NCBI GenBank assembly: GCA_020847975.1
Contig: JADLBD010000206.1
Span: 1 to 33,708 of the forward strand
Origin: Bryobacterales bacterium
Lineage (GTDB): Bacteria; Acidobacteriota; Terriglobia; Bryobacterales; Bryobacteraceae
Direction of reading: 5' to 3'
DNA length: 33,708 bases
Of the stretch, positions 15,875 through 24,036 are shown piece after piece (position 1 is the first letter of the stretch; every line of letters begins with the position of its first letter). The position numbers and the translations under genes were made by a program. The notes below the pieces were generated by a model that was not told the DNA's origin, did no database searches, and saw nothing but the letters and a program-made list of their open reading frames with translations.

Positions 15875-16714
15875 ATGAAACGCGTCCCGCTTTCTGTTTG
15901 CGTGGCTTCGAGCGCGCTGTTTCTGATAGCCGCTGCCGGTCTGGCGCAGAGGGGCCGTTTCGGGTTTCGCGCCGCGGACGAAGACGACACCCCCATGCCC
16001 ACCCGCGCGGCCGAGTTCCACTTCCTGCGTGTCGAGTACACTGACCTCCCGGAGTTTCATCGCGGCTATGGATTCTCCTCCCGCGCCGGGCTGGGTTCCG
16101 GCTGGTGGCTGGTCGATTGGCCCGCCGCCGACAACCACTTCACAGCCGGCATCCAACGCCTCACCCGCATCGACGCCGGCGACCCGCGCCACCTCCGCCT
16201 CACCGACGACCACCTCTTCGACTATCCCTGGATTTATGCCACGCAAACGGGATGGTGGGGTCTCACCAATGCCGAAACCGCGAGACTCCGCGAGTTCCTC
16301 CTCCGCGGCGGCTTCCTCGTCGTCGACGATTTCTGGGGCGAGGAACAGTGGGAGATCTTCCGCGAGACCATGAATCGTGTCCTGCCGGGACAGCCCATCA
16401 CCGACATCGCCATGGCGGATTCCGTGATGCATGTCCTCTACGACATCGGCCCGAACGACCTCACTTTCATCCCCGGCTCACGCCACCTCCGGCGCGGCCC
16501 CGGAGGGACGGTTCAGATCGTGCAACCTCCCGCAACCATTCCCGCCTGGCGGGCGATGTATGACCCGAAGAACCGGATGGTCGTGGCCGTGAACTACAAC
16601 ACCGACGTCGCCGATGCCTGGGAGTTTGCCGATGTTCCCTACTACCCCGAAAAGATGACCGCGCTCGCCTATCGCTACGGGCTCAACTACATCATCTACG
16701 CTATGACCCATTAA
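15875..16714 (+). CDS. DUF4159 domain-containing exported protein
   Basis: A 279-residue protein with a signal peptide (MKRVPLSVCVASSALFLIAA region) and a DUF4159 domain over most of its length (FLRVEYTDLPEF ... TDDHLFDYPWIYATQTGWWG ... LREFLLRGGFLVVDDFWG). The domain resembles a glutamine-amidotransferase-like Rossmann fold used in envelope proteins; its biochemical role is unknown. In other bacteria it usually sits beside MoxR ATPase, DUF58 and von Willebrand-type genes, none of which are here. The ATG at 15875 is preferred over 15848 because it places the signal peptide at the N-terminus and has GGTGAT upstream. The stop shares TTAA with the convergent FG-GAP gene. Confidence 0.85.
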   Translation: MKRVPLSVCVASSALFLIAAAGLAQRGRFGFRAADEDDTPMPTRAAEFHFLRVEYTDLPEFHRGYGFSSRAGLGSGWWLVDWPAADNHFTAGIQRLTRIDAGDPRHLRLTDDHLFDYPWIYATQTGWWGLTNAETARLREFLLRGGFLVVDDFWGEEQWEIFRETMNRVLPGQPITDIAMADSVMHVLYDIGPNDLTFIPGSRHLRRGPGGTVQIVQPPATIPAWRAMYDPKNRMVVAVNYNTDVADAWEFADVPYYPEKMTALAYRYGLNYIIYAMTH

Positions 16715-18951
16715 CGCGTGCGGTCGAGCGCGTTTTCGTACCAGACGACGTTTTCGCTCTGCTGCCCGGCGACCAGGACATCGAGATCCCCGTCGCCGTC
16801 CATGTCCACCAGGCGGATGTCGTAGGCGGATTGATTCGTGTAGATGGTGTGCATGGTGAAGTTGCCTTTCCCGTCGTTTTCGAACCACGCAACGATGGCG
16901 GAGTCCTTAGCGCAGGTGACGAAATCGGCGTCGCCGTCGCCGTCGATGTCTGCTACCGCAAGGTCATGCGGACCCACGAGGTCCGTGTCGACCTGATGCG
17001 GCGTCCAGTTGGGGCCTTCGAACCACACAGCGCCCTTCCCATGGCCGCGCGTGGCGATGAAGTCCATCTTACCGTCGCCGTTCACATCGGCCATGCGGAT
17101 GTTGGTGGCGCCCTCCTCGCCCTTCGAGATGACGTGCTTTGTCCACGGCGAGTTCGGACTTGCGGGCTGCTCCCACCAGGCGAACCAGTTGCCGTCGGGT
17201 CCGATCTTGGCGGCGGATGCGATGTCGTTGCGGCCGTCCCCGTTCACGTCGCCGACGCCGTGATAGTGGCTGAGTCCGGGTGCGTTGCCGTTGGCGAAGA
17301 CGTGCCGCTCCCACATCGGAGCGGCGGCAGGATTGGGAGGGATCTTGAACCATGCCAGCGAATTCGGAAACGCGCCTTTGGGTTGCGCGCTGTTGGCGAT
17401 GAGATCCGGCTTGCCGTCACCGTCGATGTCGCCCTGGGTGAGCCCGTGGATGCCGTCAACGCCCCCTTTGGAGGCGTCATCAATGACGTGGTACTTCCAA
17501 GGTTCGGCGAGCGGGTTTGCCGGGTGCTCCAACCAGAAGATGAGGCCCGGAGAGTAACGCGCTCCGATGTAGTCGAGGTCGCCGTCGCCGTCGACGTCCA
17601 TCACTTCACTGTGAATCACGTCAATGCCTTCGTGGAGCAGCACCGGCTTCCAATCGGGCGCCGGATAGAGGTAGATCTTCTTTCCGCGCAGGTCGGCGGC
17701 GATCACGTCCGTCCTCTGGCTGCCGCTGAACTCCGCCGCGATGGCGGTCCAGTTGAAATAGCCCGAAGCAATGACGTGCCGCTTCCATTCCGGTTGTGTT
17801 TCGTTCCAGTAGATCCGCACGTTGGCGGTGGCGCGCCCCACGGCGACGATCTCCGGCTTGCCATCTCCGTTGAGGTCCCCTACAGCAAGATCTTCGGTCG
17901 CCATGCCGTCATCTACGGACGTCCTGCTCCATTTGTCTGATTCCAGGCGCTTGTAAAGCGCTACGCCGTAGGGTTTGCCGCGCCAGCCAACGGCAAGTTC
18001 GTCGCTGCCGTCACTGTCGAAATCCGCCCATCCGATCGCGTGCGCCTGGCTGAGTTTGTCCTCGATGACCTCGCGGCTCCAAAGCCCGCCGGGGATGACG
18101 GTGGGTTTGCTGAGCGTGGTGGACTGTGCGTCCAGAGGCTGCGTGGGTTCGGTGTAGATGACGATGGAATTACCGTGCCAGGGCTCGACAGTGGCGAGTC
18201 GGCGAATGCGGTTGATGGAGCCGGCTTTGATCTCCCCAGGACTGCCCTCGGCGATCTTGCGTTTGGTCCATTTGCCGTCCGCGGAGCGCTTGAGAGCGTG
18301 GACCCCTTCGCGGCTCGCGGTCCAGATCTCGCCGTTCTCGATAATGAGGTTGTGCACGATGTGGAGGCCGTCATCAGCGACTTCCATGGGCCACGGAGTC
18401 TTCGACGGATCCGCGGGAACGTGGAAGACCAGAACACGCGAGCCTTGCCCTTCCCATTGCGGACCTTTGTTGTCGCGGCCATGGAGCGGGACAACAACGA
18501 GTTCGGCTTTGCCGTCGCCATCGAGGTCGCCCCAGCGGATGCGGTGCAGCGTGGGCTCCTCACCGAGCGGAAACATGGGCCAGGCGCCGCCGGTTCCGGG
18601 CTGCCGGATCCATTGGAGGCTCCCGCCGCTTTGCGTGTTGGTTGGCTGCCAGTCGGCCCCGAGGGCGAAATCGAGTTTGCCGTCGCCATCGACATCGTTT
18701 GCCGCGATGCAGACGTTGTCCTTCTTTGTGGCGCCGTCGAGGATGACGTGTTTCGTCCACGAGGGATTCTCGAACCAGACTACCTGTGCCGGATTGATGG
18801 CGACGATATCCGGCTTCCGGTCGTTGTTGACATCGGCGATGAGCACGGCATAGACCACGCCGAAGTTGTTCTGGATCTCCTGGGCGCGGAACTTCACCGC
18901 CGGGAGCGGCGCCGTGATGAGAACGGCAAGAAGGAGGGAGCGGAAGCCCAT
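16711..18951 (-). CDS. Large secreted FG-GAP/VCBS repeat protein
   Basis: A 746-residue protein with a signal peptide (about residues 1-18) and about eleven calcium-binding D-x-[DN]-x-D-G repeats spread over the chain (for example DVDGDGKLDFALGAD, DLDGDGKAELVVV, DIDGDGKPDLIAN, DVNGDGKMDFIAT, DMDGDGDLDVLVAG), plus one degenerate copy near residue 410. Such repeats fold as an integrin-alpha-like beta-propeller. No catalytic domain was recognised, so binding or adhesion is likely. It lies 30 nt downstream of the tandem hydrolase gene. ATG 18951 has no Shine-Dalgarno; TATAGT ends 8 nt upstream. Confidence 0.9.
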   Translation of the reverse strand: MGFRSLLLAVLITAPLPAVKFRAQEIQNNFGVVYAVLIADVNNDRKPDIVAINPAQVVWFENPSWTKHVILDGATKKDNVCIAANDVDGDGKLDFALGADWQPTNTQSGGSLQWIRQPGTGGAWPMFPLGEEPTLHRIRWGDLDGDGKAELVVVPLHGRDNKGPQWEGQGSRVLVFHVPADPSKTPWPMEVADDGLHIVHNLIIENGEIWTASREGVHALKRSADGKWTKRKIAEGSPGEIKAGSINRIRRLATVEPWHGNSIVIYTEPTQPLDAQSTTLSKPTVIPGGLWSREVIEDKLSQAHAIGWADFDSDGSDELAVGWRGKPYGVALYKRLESDKWSRTSVDDGMATEDLAVGDLNGDGKPEIVAVGRATANVRIYWNETQPEWKRHVIASGYFNWTAIAAEFSGSQRTDVIAADLRGKKIYLYPAPDWKPVLLHEGIDVIHSEVMDVDGDGDLDYIGARYSPGLIFWLEHPANPLAEPWKYHVIDDASKGGVDGIHGLTQGDIDGDGKPDLIANSAQPKGAFPNSLAWFKIPPNPAAAPMWERHVFANGNAPGLSHYHGVGDVNGDGRNDIASAAKIGPDGNWFAWWEQPASPNSPWTKHVISKGEEGATNIRMADVNGDGKMDFIATRGHGKGAVWFEGPNWTPHQVDTDLVGPHDLAVADIDGDGDADFVTCAKDSAIVAWFENDGKGNFTMHTIYTNQSAYDIRLVDMDGDGDLDVLVAGQQSENVVWYENALDRTR

Positions 18952-18959
18952 AGAGAGAC

Positions 18960-18965
18960 ACTATA
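18960..18965 (-). promoter_or_regulatory. -10-like TATAGT before FG-GAP gene
   Basis: Minus-strand TATAGT ends 8 nt before ATG 18951, inside the 30-nt gap after the hydrolase gene. The -35 is weak. Confidence 0.4.
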
Positions 18966-18981
18966 TCCCGATTGCATTTCG

Positions 18982-21099
18982 CTAACCTTGGCCGCCGCTG
19001 AGGAGGCGCATGTATTGCGCGGCGAGGTCGCCATCGGGCTCCTCGGCGGTCGCGCCCGCAACAGGTCTCTTCATCGCATCAACGGACGAGAGCAACGCGA
19101 CGCGGCGCGGAGCGATCAGCTCCACAACTTGCGGCAGATCGAAGTGTTCGAGCACGTGAGGCACAATGATGTCGGCGCCGTGCAGATAGCGGTCTCCCTC
19201 AGTCAACAGCCGGTAGGAAAGCAATCCGCGGTGGCAGACAACGGATTGGATGCGCGCATCGAAGGCGGCCGCATACAGGGTCCAAAGAGCGCCCATGTCT
19301 TTGCCGATCATCCAAAGGGACGAGCCTTTGTCGGCCCGGCTCTGTGTGTAGTCCACAGTGCGGATGACGTCCTGAACGCGCATTCCAAACAATGAGGAGC
19401 CCTGGAACCATCCCATGTACGTGAGAGCGGTCTCGGTGTCGAAGAGGTGATGAAATTCCCCGCCGCTCGAGGGCTGGTGCGGAGGCCGCGTTTCGCCGAT
19501 GCCGCGGACATCAGCGGCGATGACCTGATAGCCGTTTCGCGCGAAGGTGGCAAGGACACCAGGCTTGAGTCCGGAAGCCTCCGAGCCCGCGAATTCCAAG
19601 CCGTCGCTGTCCTTACCTGCTTCGTTGAAGTAGAGGATAGTAGGCGAGCCGGGCTTGCGATGTTTCGGTTGGAAGACCCAGGTGGGAATGTAGATGCCAG
19701 GCTCGGAGAGGAAGGCGAGCTTTTCGATGGTGTAGCCTTCGCGTGGGACTTCCGCCACACGGAGCGGGTTCAGAGGGCCGTTGAGTTCGCGGTAGTGGAG
19801 CAGTTGCCGGATGGAGTTGCGGGGATCCTCCATGGCTTGTGGTTTGTTCCGGAGAATGGTCCAAATGGTTTCGCCGTGCCGGGAATAGCGGATGGAGCCG
19901 TTCGGGAGGCAGCGCAGATCTTCCGGCCGCTCGGGGCGGAGTTCAGGCTCTGTGGTGGGCCCCGGCCGGTGATGGAACCAGCGGCTGAACCAGTCCGCAG
20001 TCGCGAGACGGAGGCGGTAGGTCCAGGCGTGAGGATCGTCGGCCGCGACGGTGGTGAACTTGTTCTCAGCCCCCAGCAGGCGGTAGCGCTCCCGCACGAG
20101 CGCGGCGGCATGGTCGAATTCGGGTGAGTAGCGTTCGATGGTTGCCATCAGGGGCCTGGGCGCGATGGCAATGTGGACATCGGAGTTGTCGATACCATGC
20201 AGGGCCGCGGGGAACAGGTTCTGCTCGACGTCCGAAGGGCCGAGCGGGCTGAACGGCGTGAGGCGCATGGGCCAGCGGTTGCGTGTGCCGCCTTCGTGAA
20301 TGACGGCGCAGGCGATTCGTTCATCGACGGCGCTGGTGAAAAGAGTGAGCGTGCCGCCTCCGGAGTGGCCCGCACAGCCGATGCGTTTCGGGTCCACTTC
20401 GGGACGTGTGACCAGATAATCGATGGCCCGCATAGCATCCCACACACGGTAGGCGGTGAGGGTCTCGCCGTAGAGAAAGAGCAGTTGGCCCGGCATGGAG
20501 TGTTCGTAGGTGGCGCTGCCGACCTCGGTAACGTTTGTTTCCGGGTTCCAATATTGGCGGCGCTCTCCCTGGCCGATGGGATCGAAAGCAAGGACGACGA
20601 ATCCGCTGTGCACGAGGCTTTGGTAGGCGAGTTGATACTGGGGGAGCATGCGGGCAAGCGGATAGTGCCCGCAGGGGGAGATGATGGCGGGCATGGGCCC
20701 GGATCGCGTGGTGGGGATGTAAAGATTGCCCGTGACCCAGAAGTTCGGGCGGCTTTGAAACATGACATTCTCTACGCGGTAGCCTGGCCTTTCCAGGGTT
20801 TTCACGACTTGGGCGTGGAGCGGATTGCCGGGCGGGAATCCTCCGATCATTTCGACTAGCTTGCGGCGCACGAAGGCGTTGCGCTGCTCGAGGGCCTCAG
20901 GGGTGCGGATGGCGGCGCGCTTGCCGTCCCATTGGGTAGCGAGGCGGTTAAGCCCGCCGGCGAGGTAGGCGGCGAGCATGTCGGGGTAGCGCTGTTCGTA
21001 GGATTGTGGTTCCTTGGGTGGTGCGGCGGAAAGGGCAGCGGTGAGGGGCAGGAGCGCGGACCGAGTGAGGAAATCGCGGCGGGAGGGATACAGGAGCAT
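18982..21099 (-). CDS. Exported tandem alpha/beta-hydrolase (acetyl-xylan-esterase-like)
   Basis: A 705-residue protein with a Tat-type leader (SRRDFLTRSALLPL). The N-terminal half is an alpha/beta-hydrolase with nucleophile Ser246 in GHSGGG and FDPIGQGER before it, like the acetyl xylan esterase / dienelactone-hydrolase groups. The C-terminal half (about 440-690) repeats the fold (VIAADVRGIGETR, then WMIGKDMGALW); the nucleophile elbow reads G-K-D-M-G, with Asp where Ser is expected. The second domain may therefore be non-catalytic or mechanistically different. Start ATG 21099: the upstream in-frame extension lacks a leader, and TATTGT ends 7 nt upstream. The FG-GAP gene follows on the same strand. 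Confidence 0.82.
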   Translation of the reverse strand: MLLYPSRRDFLTRSALLPLTAALSAAPPKEPQSYEQRYPDMLAAYLAGGLNRLATQWDGKRAAIRTPEALEQRNAFVRRKLVEMIGGFPPGNPLHAQVVKTLERPGYRVENVMFQSRPNFWVTGNLYIPTTRSGPMPAIISPCGHYPLARMLPQYQLAYQSLVHSGFVVLAFDPIGQGERRQYWNPETNVTEVGSATYEHSMPGQLLFLYGETLTAYRVWDAMRAIDYLVTRPEVDPKRIGCAGHSGGGTLTLFTSAVDERIACAVIHEGGTRNRWPMRLTPFSPLGPSDVEQNLFPAALHGIDNSDVHIAIAPRPLMATIERYSPEFDHAAALVRERYRLLGAENKFTTVAADDPHAWTYRLRLATADWFSRWFHHRPGPTTEPELRPERPEDLRCLPNGSIRYSRHGETIWTILRNKPQAMEDPRNSIRQLLHYRELNGPLNPLRVAEVPREGYTIEKLAFLSEPGIYIPTWVFQPKHRKPGSPTILYFNEAGKDSDGLEFAGSEASGLKPGVLATFARNGYQVIAADVRGIGETRPPHQPSSGGEFHHLFDTETALTYMGWFQGSSLFGMRVQDVIRTVDYTQSRADKGSSLWMIGKDMGALWTLYAAAFDARIQSVVCHRGLLSYRLLTEGDRYLHGADIIVPHVLEHFDLPQVVELIAPRRVALLSSVDAMKRPVAGATAEEPDGDLAAQYMRLLSGGQG

Positions 21100-21106
21100 A
21101 TGACTG

Positions 21107-21112
21107 ACAATA
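21107..21112 (-). promoter_or_regulatory. -10-like TATTGT before tandem hydrolase gene
   Basis: Minus-strand TATTGT ends 7 nt before ATG 21099. A plus-strand TACAAT at 21117-21122 faces the other way, toward the coiled-coil gene, so the 49-nt gap may hold back-to-back promoters. Confidence 0.4.
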
Positions 21113-21116
21113 CACC

Positions 21117-21122
21117 TACAAT
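21117..21122 (+). promoter_or_regulatory. -10-like TACAAT for coiled-coil gene
   Basis: TACAAT would give a transcript starting near 21130. The only Shine-Dalgarno-like element, GAGGAG at about 21129-21134, is 14 nt from ATG 21149 and may itself be at the transcript start. Weak evidence. Confidence 0.3.
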
Positions 21123-21148
21123 GGGGATGAGGAGTGTAAGCTGACAGG

Positions 21149-21490
21149 ATGGATCCGACCAAGGAACTCGTGACGAAAGCCGACCTCGCGGCGGCTGAAA
21201 GCCGGATACTCGAGACAACGAAAGCCGATCTGGCGGCCGCTGAGAGCCGGATAATCGAGGAGGTTACTGACCGCTTGACAGAGATGCTGCGCGGTATCGA
21301 AACCAGCCTGCTGCGCGCTTTTCATTCCTATTCCCAAAGCGTCGAAGTTCGCATGCGGCGCATCGAGGCCGATTCGCGGAACATCGACGCGGAGTCGAAA
21401 GGCAGGATCGAAGCCTTGGAGGCTCGAGTGCTCGAACTCGAGTTGCGGCTTCCGCCGAGCAGCGCTCCTCCCTCGCGCGGCGCTCACTGA
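21149..21490 (+). CDS. Small coiled-coil protein, unknown function
   Basis: A 113-residue, strongly alpha-helical charged protein. It opens with two adjacent 15-residue repeats, TKADLAAAESRILET and TKADLAAAESRIIEE, encoded by a 45-nt tandem duplication. A second heptad-rich stretch follows (about residues 60-98). It resembles the widespread bacterial TKxDL coiled-coil proteins (DUF1640-like), but lacks their usual C-terminal membrane helix. It lies between a divergent hydrolase gene and the amidohydrolase gene 31 nt downstream. Coding status is supported by the conserved repeat in frame. Confidence 0.65.
   Translation: MDPTKELVTKADLAAAESRILETTKADLAAAESRIIEEVTDRLTEMLRGIETSLLRAFHSYSQSVEVRMRRIEADSRNIDAESKGRIEALEARVLELELRLPPSSAPPSRGAH
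21173..21262 (+). repeat. 45-nt tandem duplication inside coiled-coil gene
   Basis: Two in-frame 45-nt units (21173-21217, 21218-21262) encode nearly identical 15-residue segments. Differences are mostly at third codon positions, so the copies have been kept under protein-level selection for some time rather than being a very recent duplication. Confidence 0.8.
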
Positions 21491-21508
21491 TTCCCTCCCC
21501 GGATCGCA

Positions 21509-21514
21509 TACAAT
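21509..21514 (+). promoter_or_regulatory. -10-like TACAAT before amidohydrolase gene
   Basis: TACAAT ends 7 nt before ATG 21522 and no Shine-Dalgarno is present, consistent with a leaderless transcript. Confidence 0.45.
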
Positions 21515-21521
21515 AAATCGC

Positions 21522-22817
21522 ATGCGATTCGCCCTTTTCCTCCTCCTCACTCCGCTCGCCTTTGCACAAGCGCAGTATGACCTGCTGCTCAAAGGCGGAC
21601 ATGTCATCGATCCGAAGAACCACATCAACGCTGTCCGCGACGTGGCCGTGGAAGGCGGCAAGATTGCGGCGGTGGAAGAAAACATCCCTGCCTCGCGCGC
21701 CAGGAAGGTGGTGAACGTAGGCGGGCTGTACGTGACGCCGGGCCTGCTGGATATTCACGTCCACGTCTTCGCCGGAGGCATGGGAAACTCGTACGCCTCG
21801 GGCCGGCTCAGCGTCTACCCGGATGGTTTCACGTTCCGCTCCGGAGTGACGACAGTGGTGGATGCGGGCACTTCCGGGTGGCGCAATTTCCCCGAGTTCA
21901 AGGCGCGAGTGATTGACCGCGCCCGCACCCGAGTCCTCGCGCTGCTGAATATCGTGGGAGCCGGGATGGGCGGCGCCGTGGAACAGAACAAGGAAGACAT
22001 GGACCCGAAAGCGGCGGCGGACATGGCGAAGCAGCATCCGGACATCATCGTTGGATTCAAGACCGCGCACTTCGCCGGGCCGGAGTGGATTGCGGTGGAC
22101 AACGCGATCGAGGCAGGGAAGATGACCGACCGGCCGATCATGGTGGACTTCGGCAACTTCCGTCCGGAGCGGCCGTTTGAAGACCTGGTGACGAAGCGGC
22201 TGCGCCCGGGCGATATTTACACGCACACGTATCTCGCCGCCGTGCCGATGCTTGATGCACAGAAGAAGGTGCGGCCGTATCTGTTCGAGGCGCGCAAGCG
22301 CGGGGTGATCTTCGACGCGGGACACGGCGGCGGCAGCTTCGTGTGGCGGCAGGCGGCGCCGGCCATCCAGCAGGGCTTTGTTCCGGATTCCATCTCCACC
22401 GACCTGCACTACAGCAGCATGAACGCGGGCATGAAGGACATGCTCAACGTGATGTCGAAGTTCCTCAACTTGGGCATGAAGCTGGACGATGTGATTCTGC
22501 GATCGACATGGAACCCGGCGAAGGAGATCAAACGCCAGGAGTTGGGGAACCTGTCGGTGGGTTCCGGCGCGGACATTGCCGTCCTGCGGCTCGAGAACGG
22601 CAAGTTCGGCTTCGTCGATGTGTATGGGGCGCGGATGGACGGCACGCGGAAACTGGTGGCGGAGATGACCGTTCGGAATGGAAGAGTGGTTTGGGATTTG
22701 AACGGACTGGCGCGGGAAGACTGGCGAAAACTGCCGGACAACTATATGGGACAGGGCGATCCGAGCTGGGACGGGATGGTGAGTGAAGGCCGCCGGGGAG
22801 GAAGGGGGCGGCGCTAG
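21522..22817 (+). CDS. Secreted amidohydrolase/deacetylase-family metallohydrolase
   Basis: A 431-residue amidohydrolase-superfamily protein with a signal peptide (about residues 1-16, ALFLLLTPLAFAQ). The metal motif H79-V-H81 sits in PGLLDIHVHVFAG, after the N-terminal beta-sandwich (YDLLLKGGHVIDP). The later motifs VGFKTAHF, GDIYTHTYL, DAGHGGGSF and SISTDLHYS supply the remaining ligands and a conserved Asp, and the C-terminal part returns to the sandwich (GADIAVLRLENG). It best fits the amidohydrolase/deacetylase group (COG3964-like, related to dihydroorotase-type enzymes); substrate unknown. Export is unusual for close cytoplasmic relatives but is common in this lineage. The DUF4143 gene follows 43 nt downstream. 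Confidence 0.87.
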   Translation: MRFALFLLLTPLAFAQAQYDLLLKGGHVIDPKNHINAVRDVAVEGGKIAAVEENIPASRARKVVNVGGLYVTPGLLDIHVHVFAGGMGNSYASGRLSVYPDGFTFRSGVTTVVDAGTSGWRNFPEFKARVIDRARTRVLALLNIVGAGMGGAVEQNKEDMDPKAAADMAKQHPDIIVGFKTAHFAGPEWIAVDNAIEAGKMTDRPIMVDFGNFRPERPFEDLVTKRLRPGDIYTHTYLAAVPMLDAQKKVRPYLFEARKRGVIFDAGHGGGSFVWRQAAPAIQQGFVPDSISTDLHYSSMNAGMKDMLNVMSKFLNLGMKLDDVILRSTWNPAKEIKRQELGNLSVGSGADIAVLRLENGKFGFVDVYGARMDGTRKLVAEMTVRNGRVVWDLNGLAREDWRKLPDNYMGQGDPSWDGMVSEGRRGGRGRR

Positions 22818-22822
22818 CGGAA

Positions 22823-22859
22823 CCTTGCAAATTTTCCACGGCGTGGAATAATTGCAAGG
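22823..22859. promoter_or_regulatory. 37-bp near-perfect palindrome covering promoter and start of DUF4143 gene
   Basis: Sixteen of the eighteen possible base pairs match around a single central base: outer arms CCTTGCAA / TTGCAAGG and inner arms TTCCACG / CGTGGAA. It contains a candidate promoter, TTGCAA (22825-22830), 16-nt spacer, AATAAT (22847-22852), and ends one base before ATG 22861. It could be a dimeric-repressor operator, or, in RNA, a hairpin masking the AAGG ribosome-binding site. Confidence 0.7.
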
Positions 22860-22860
22860 T

Positions 22861-24036
22861 ATGGTCCCGCGCCACATCAGCGCTTCACTCCGCGATACCC
22901 TGAGCCGCTTTCCCGCTGTCGCGCTCCTTGGCCCGCGTCAAGTAGGGAAAACCACGCTTGCGCATCTCATTGCCGAACAGTGGCCGGCCGAATCGGTCTA
23001 CGTGGATTTGGAACTCCCATCCGACCGGGCAAAGCTCTCCGAACCGGAATTGTATTTGTCCGGACACGAAGGGAAACTGGTGATCCTCGATGAGATTCAT
23101 CGCGCGCCGGGGATCTTTCAAATCCTGCGCAGTCTCATCGACCGGCGGCGGCGAAAAGGACTGCGGAGCGGCCAATTTCTCCTTTTGGGTTCTGCCTCGA
23201 TGGAACTACTTCGGCAGTCCTCCGAGAGTCTGGCCGGAAGAATCGCCTATCTCGAACTGACGCCGTTCCTTATTTCAGAAGTTCGTGCTCTCGAGAATGC
23301 GGCAGACAAATTATGGGTGCGCGGCGGATTTCCGGACAGCTTCCTTGCCGATAGCGAGCAGGCGAGCCTCGAATGGCGTCTGGCCTTCATTCGGACCTAC
23401 GTAGAGCATGACATTCCGGAGTTAAGCTCACGAATTCCTGGAGAAACGGTACGCCGGTTCTGGCAGATGCTGGCGCATAACCAGGGACAATTGCTCCACG
23501 CTTCCCGGTTGGCCTCCGGATTGGGCGTCAGCGGGCAGACTGCCGGCCGTTATCTGGACACACTTGTGGACCTGTTGCTGGTTCGCCGCTTGCCGCCCTG
23601 GGAGAGGAACCTCGGAAAGCGGCTGGTGAGGTCCCCGAAGACGTACGTGCGGGATAGCGGAATTGTGCACGCGTTGCTGGGCATCGGGGAGCGGGAGCAG
23701 TTATTGGGGCATCCGGCGGCGGGGCCAAGTTGGGAGGGTTTTGTCGTCGAGAACCTGGCCTCCCTGGCCCCTTCCTCCGCCAAAGCGTGGTTCTATCGCA
23801 CGTCGGCAGGCGCGGAGATCGACCTGCTGCTTGAATTCGGCCGAGGCGAGCTATGGGCCGTGGAGGTGAAGAGGTCGATCAGCAAGCCGCAGCCGCGCAG
23901 AGGATTTCATCTCGCGTGTGAAGACCTGAAAGCGAAGAGACGAATGGTGATCTATCCGGGCCGGGAGCGATACAAACTCGATGCGCTCACGGAAGTGATT
24001 CCTTTGGAGGACGTGCCGGAACTGTTCAGGGCCTGA
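22861..24036 (+). CDS. AAA ATPase with C-terminal DUF4143 (Archaea/bacteria ATPase family)
   Basis: A 391-residue solitary ATPase: Walker A GPRQVGKTT (24-32), Walker B LVILDEIH (73-80), sensor-like FLLLGSAS (about 114-121) and a C-terminal DUF4143 domain (about 200-370) including an EIDLLLE ... WAVEVKRS segment that resembles the D-(E-x-K) core of restriction-like nuclease folds. These proteins are widespread, often laterally moved, and of unsettled function. ATG 22861 is preferred to a TTG at 22852, because the Walker motif spacing and the AAGG immediately upstream fit. The 37-bp palindrome covers the promoter and start. Its stop overlaps the convergent ManD-like gene by 11 nt. Confidence 0.9.
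   Translation: MVPRHISASLRDTLSRFPAVALLGPRQVGKTTLAHLIAEQWPAESVYVDLELPSDRAKLSEPELYLSGHEGKLVILDEIHRAPGIFQILRSLIDRRRRKGLRSGQFLLLGSASMELLRQSSESLAGRIAYLELTPFLISEVRALENAADKLWVRGGFPDSFLADSEQASLEWRLAFIRTYVEHDIPELSSRIPGETVRRFWQMLAHNQGQLLHASRLASGLGVSGQTAGRYLDTLVDLLLVRRLPPWERNLGKRLVRSPKTYVRDSGIVHALLGIGEREQLLGHPAAGPSWEGFVVENLASLAPSSAKAWFYRTSAGAEIDLLLEFGRGELWAVEVKRSISKPQPRRGFHLACEDLKAKRRMVIYPGRERYKLDALTEVIPLEDVPELFRA

Noticed and set aside
16711..18951. Repetitive DNA in the FG-GAP gene as a DNA-level repeat or CRISPR-like array
   Set aside because: The periodicity is in the protein motif (D-x-D-x-D-G) with irregular spacing and diverged DNA; no direct repeats with uniform spacers.
18040..19395. Long plus-strand open frame across the FG-GAP and hydrolase genes
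   Set aside because: Covers parts of two well-supported genes on the opposite strand and resembles no family.
21264..22877. Long minus-strand open frame opposite the amidohydrolase
   Set aside because: Antisense shadow of a gene with clear metal motifs and a signal peptide.
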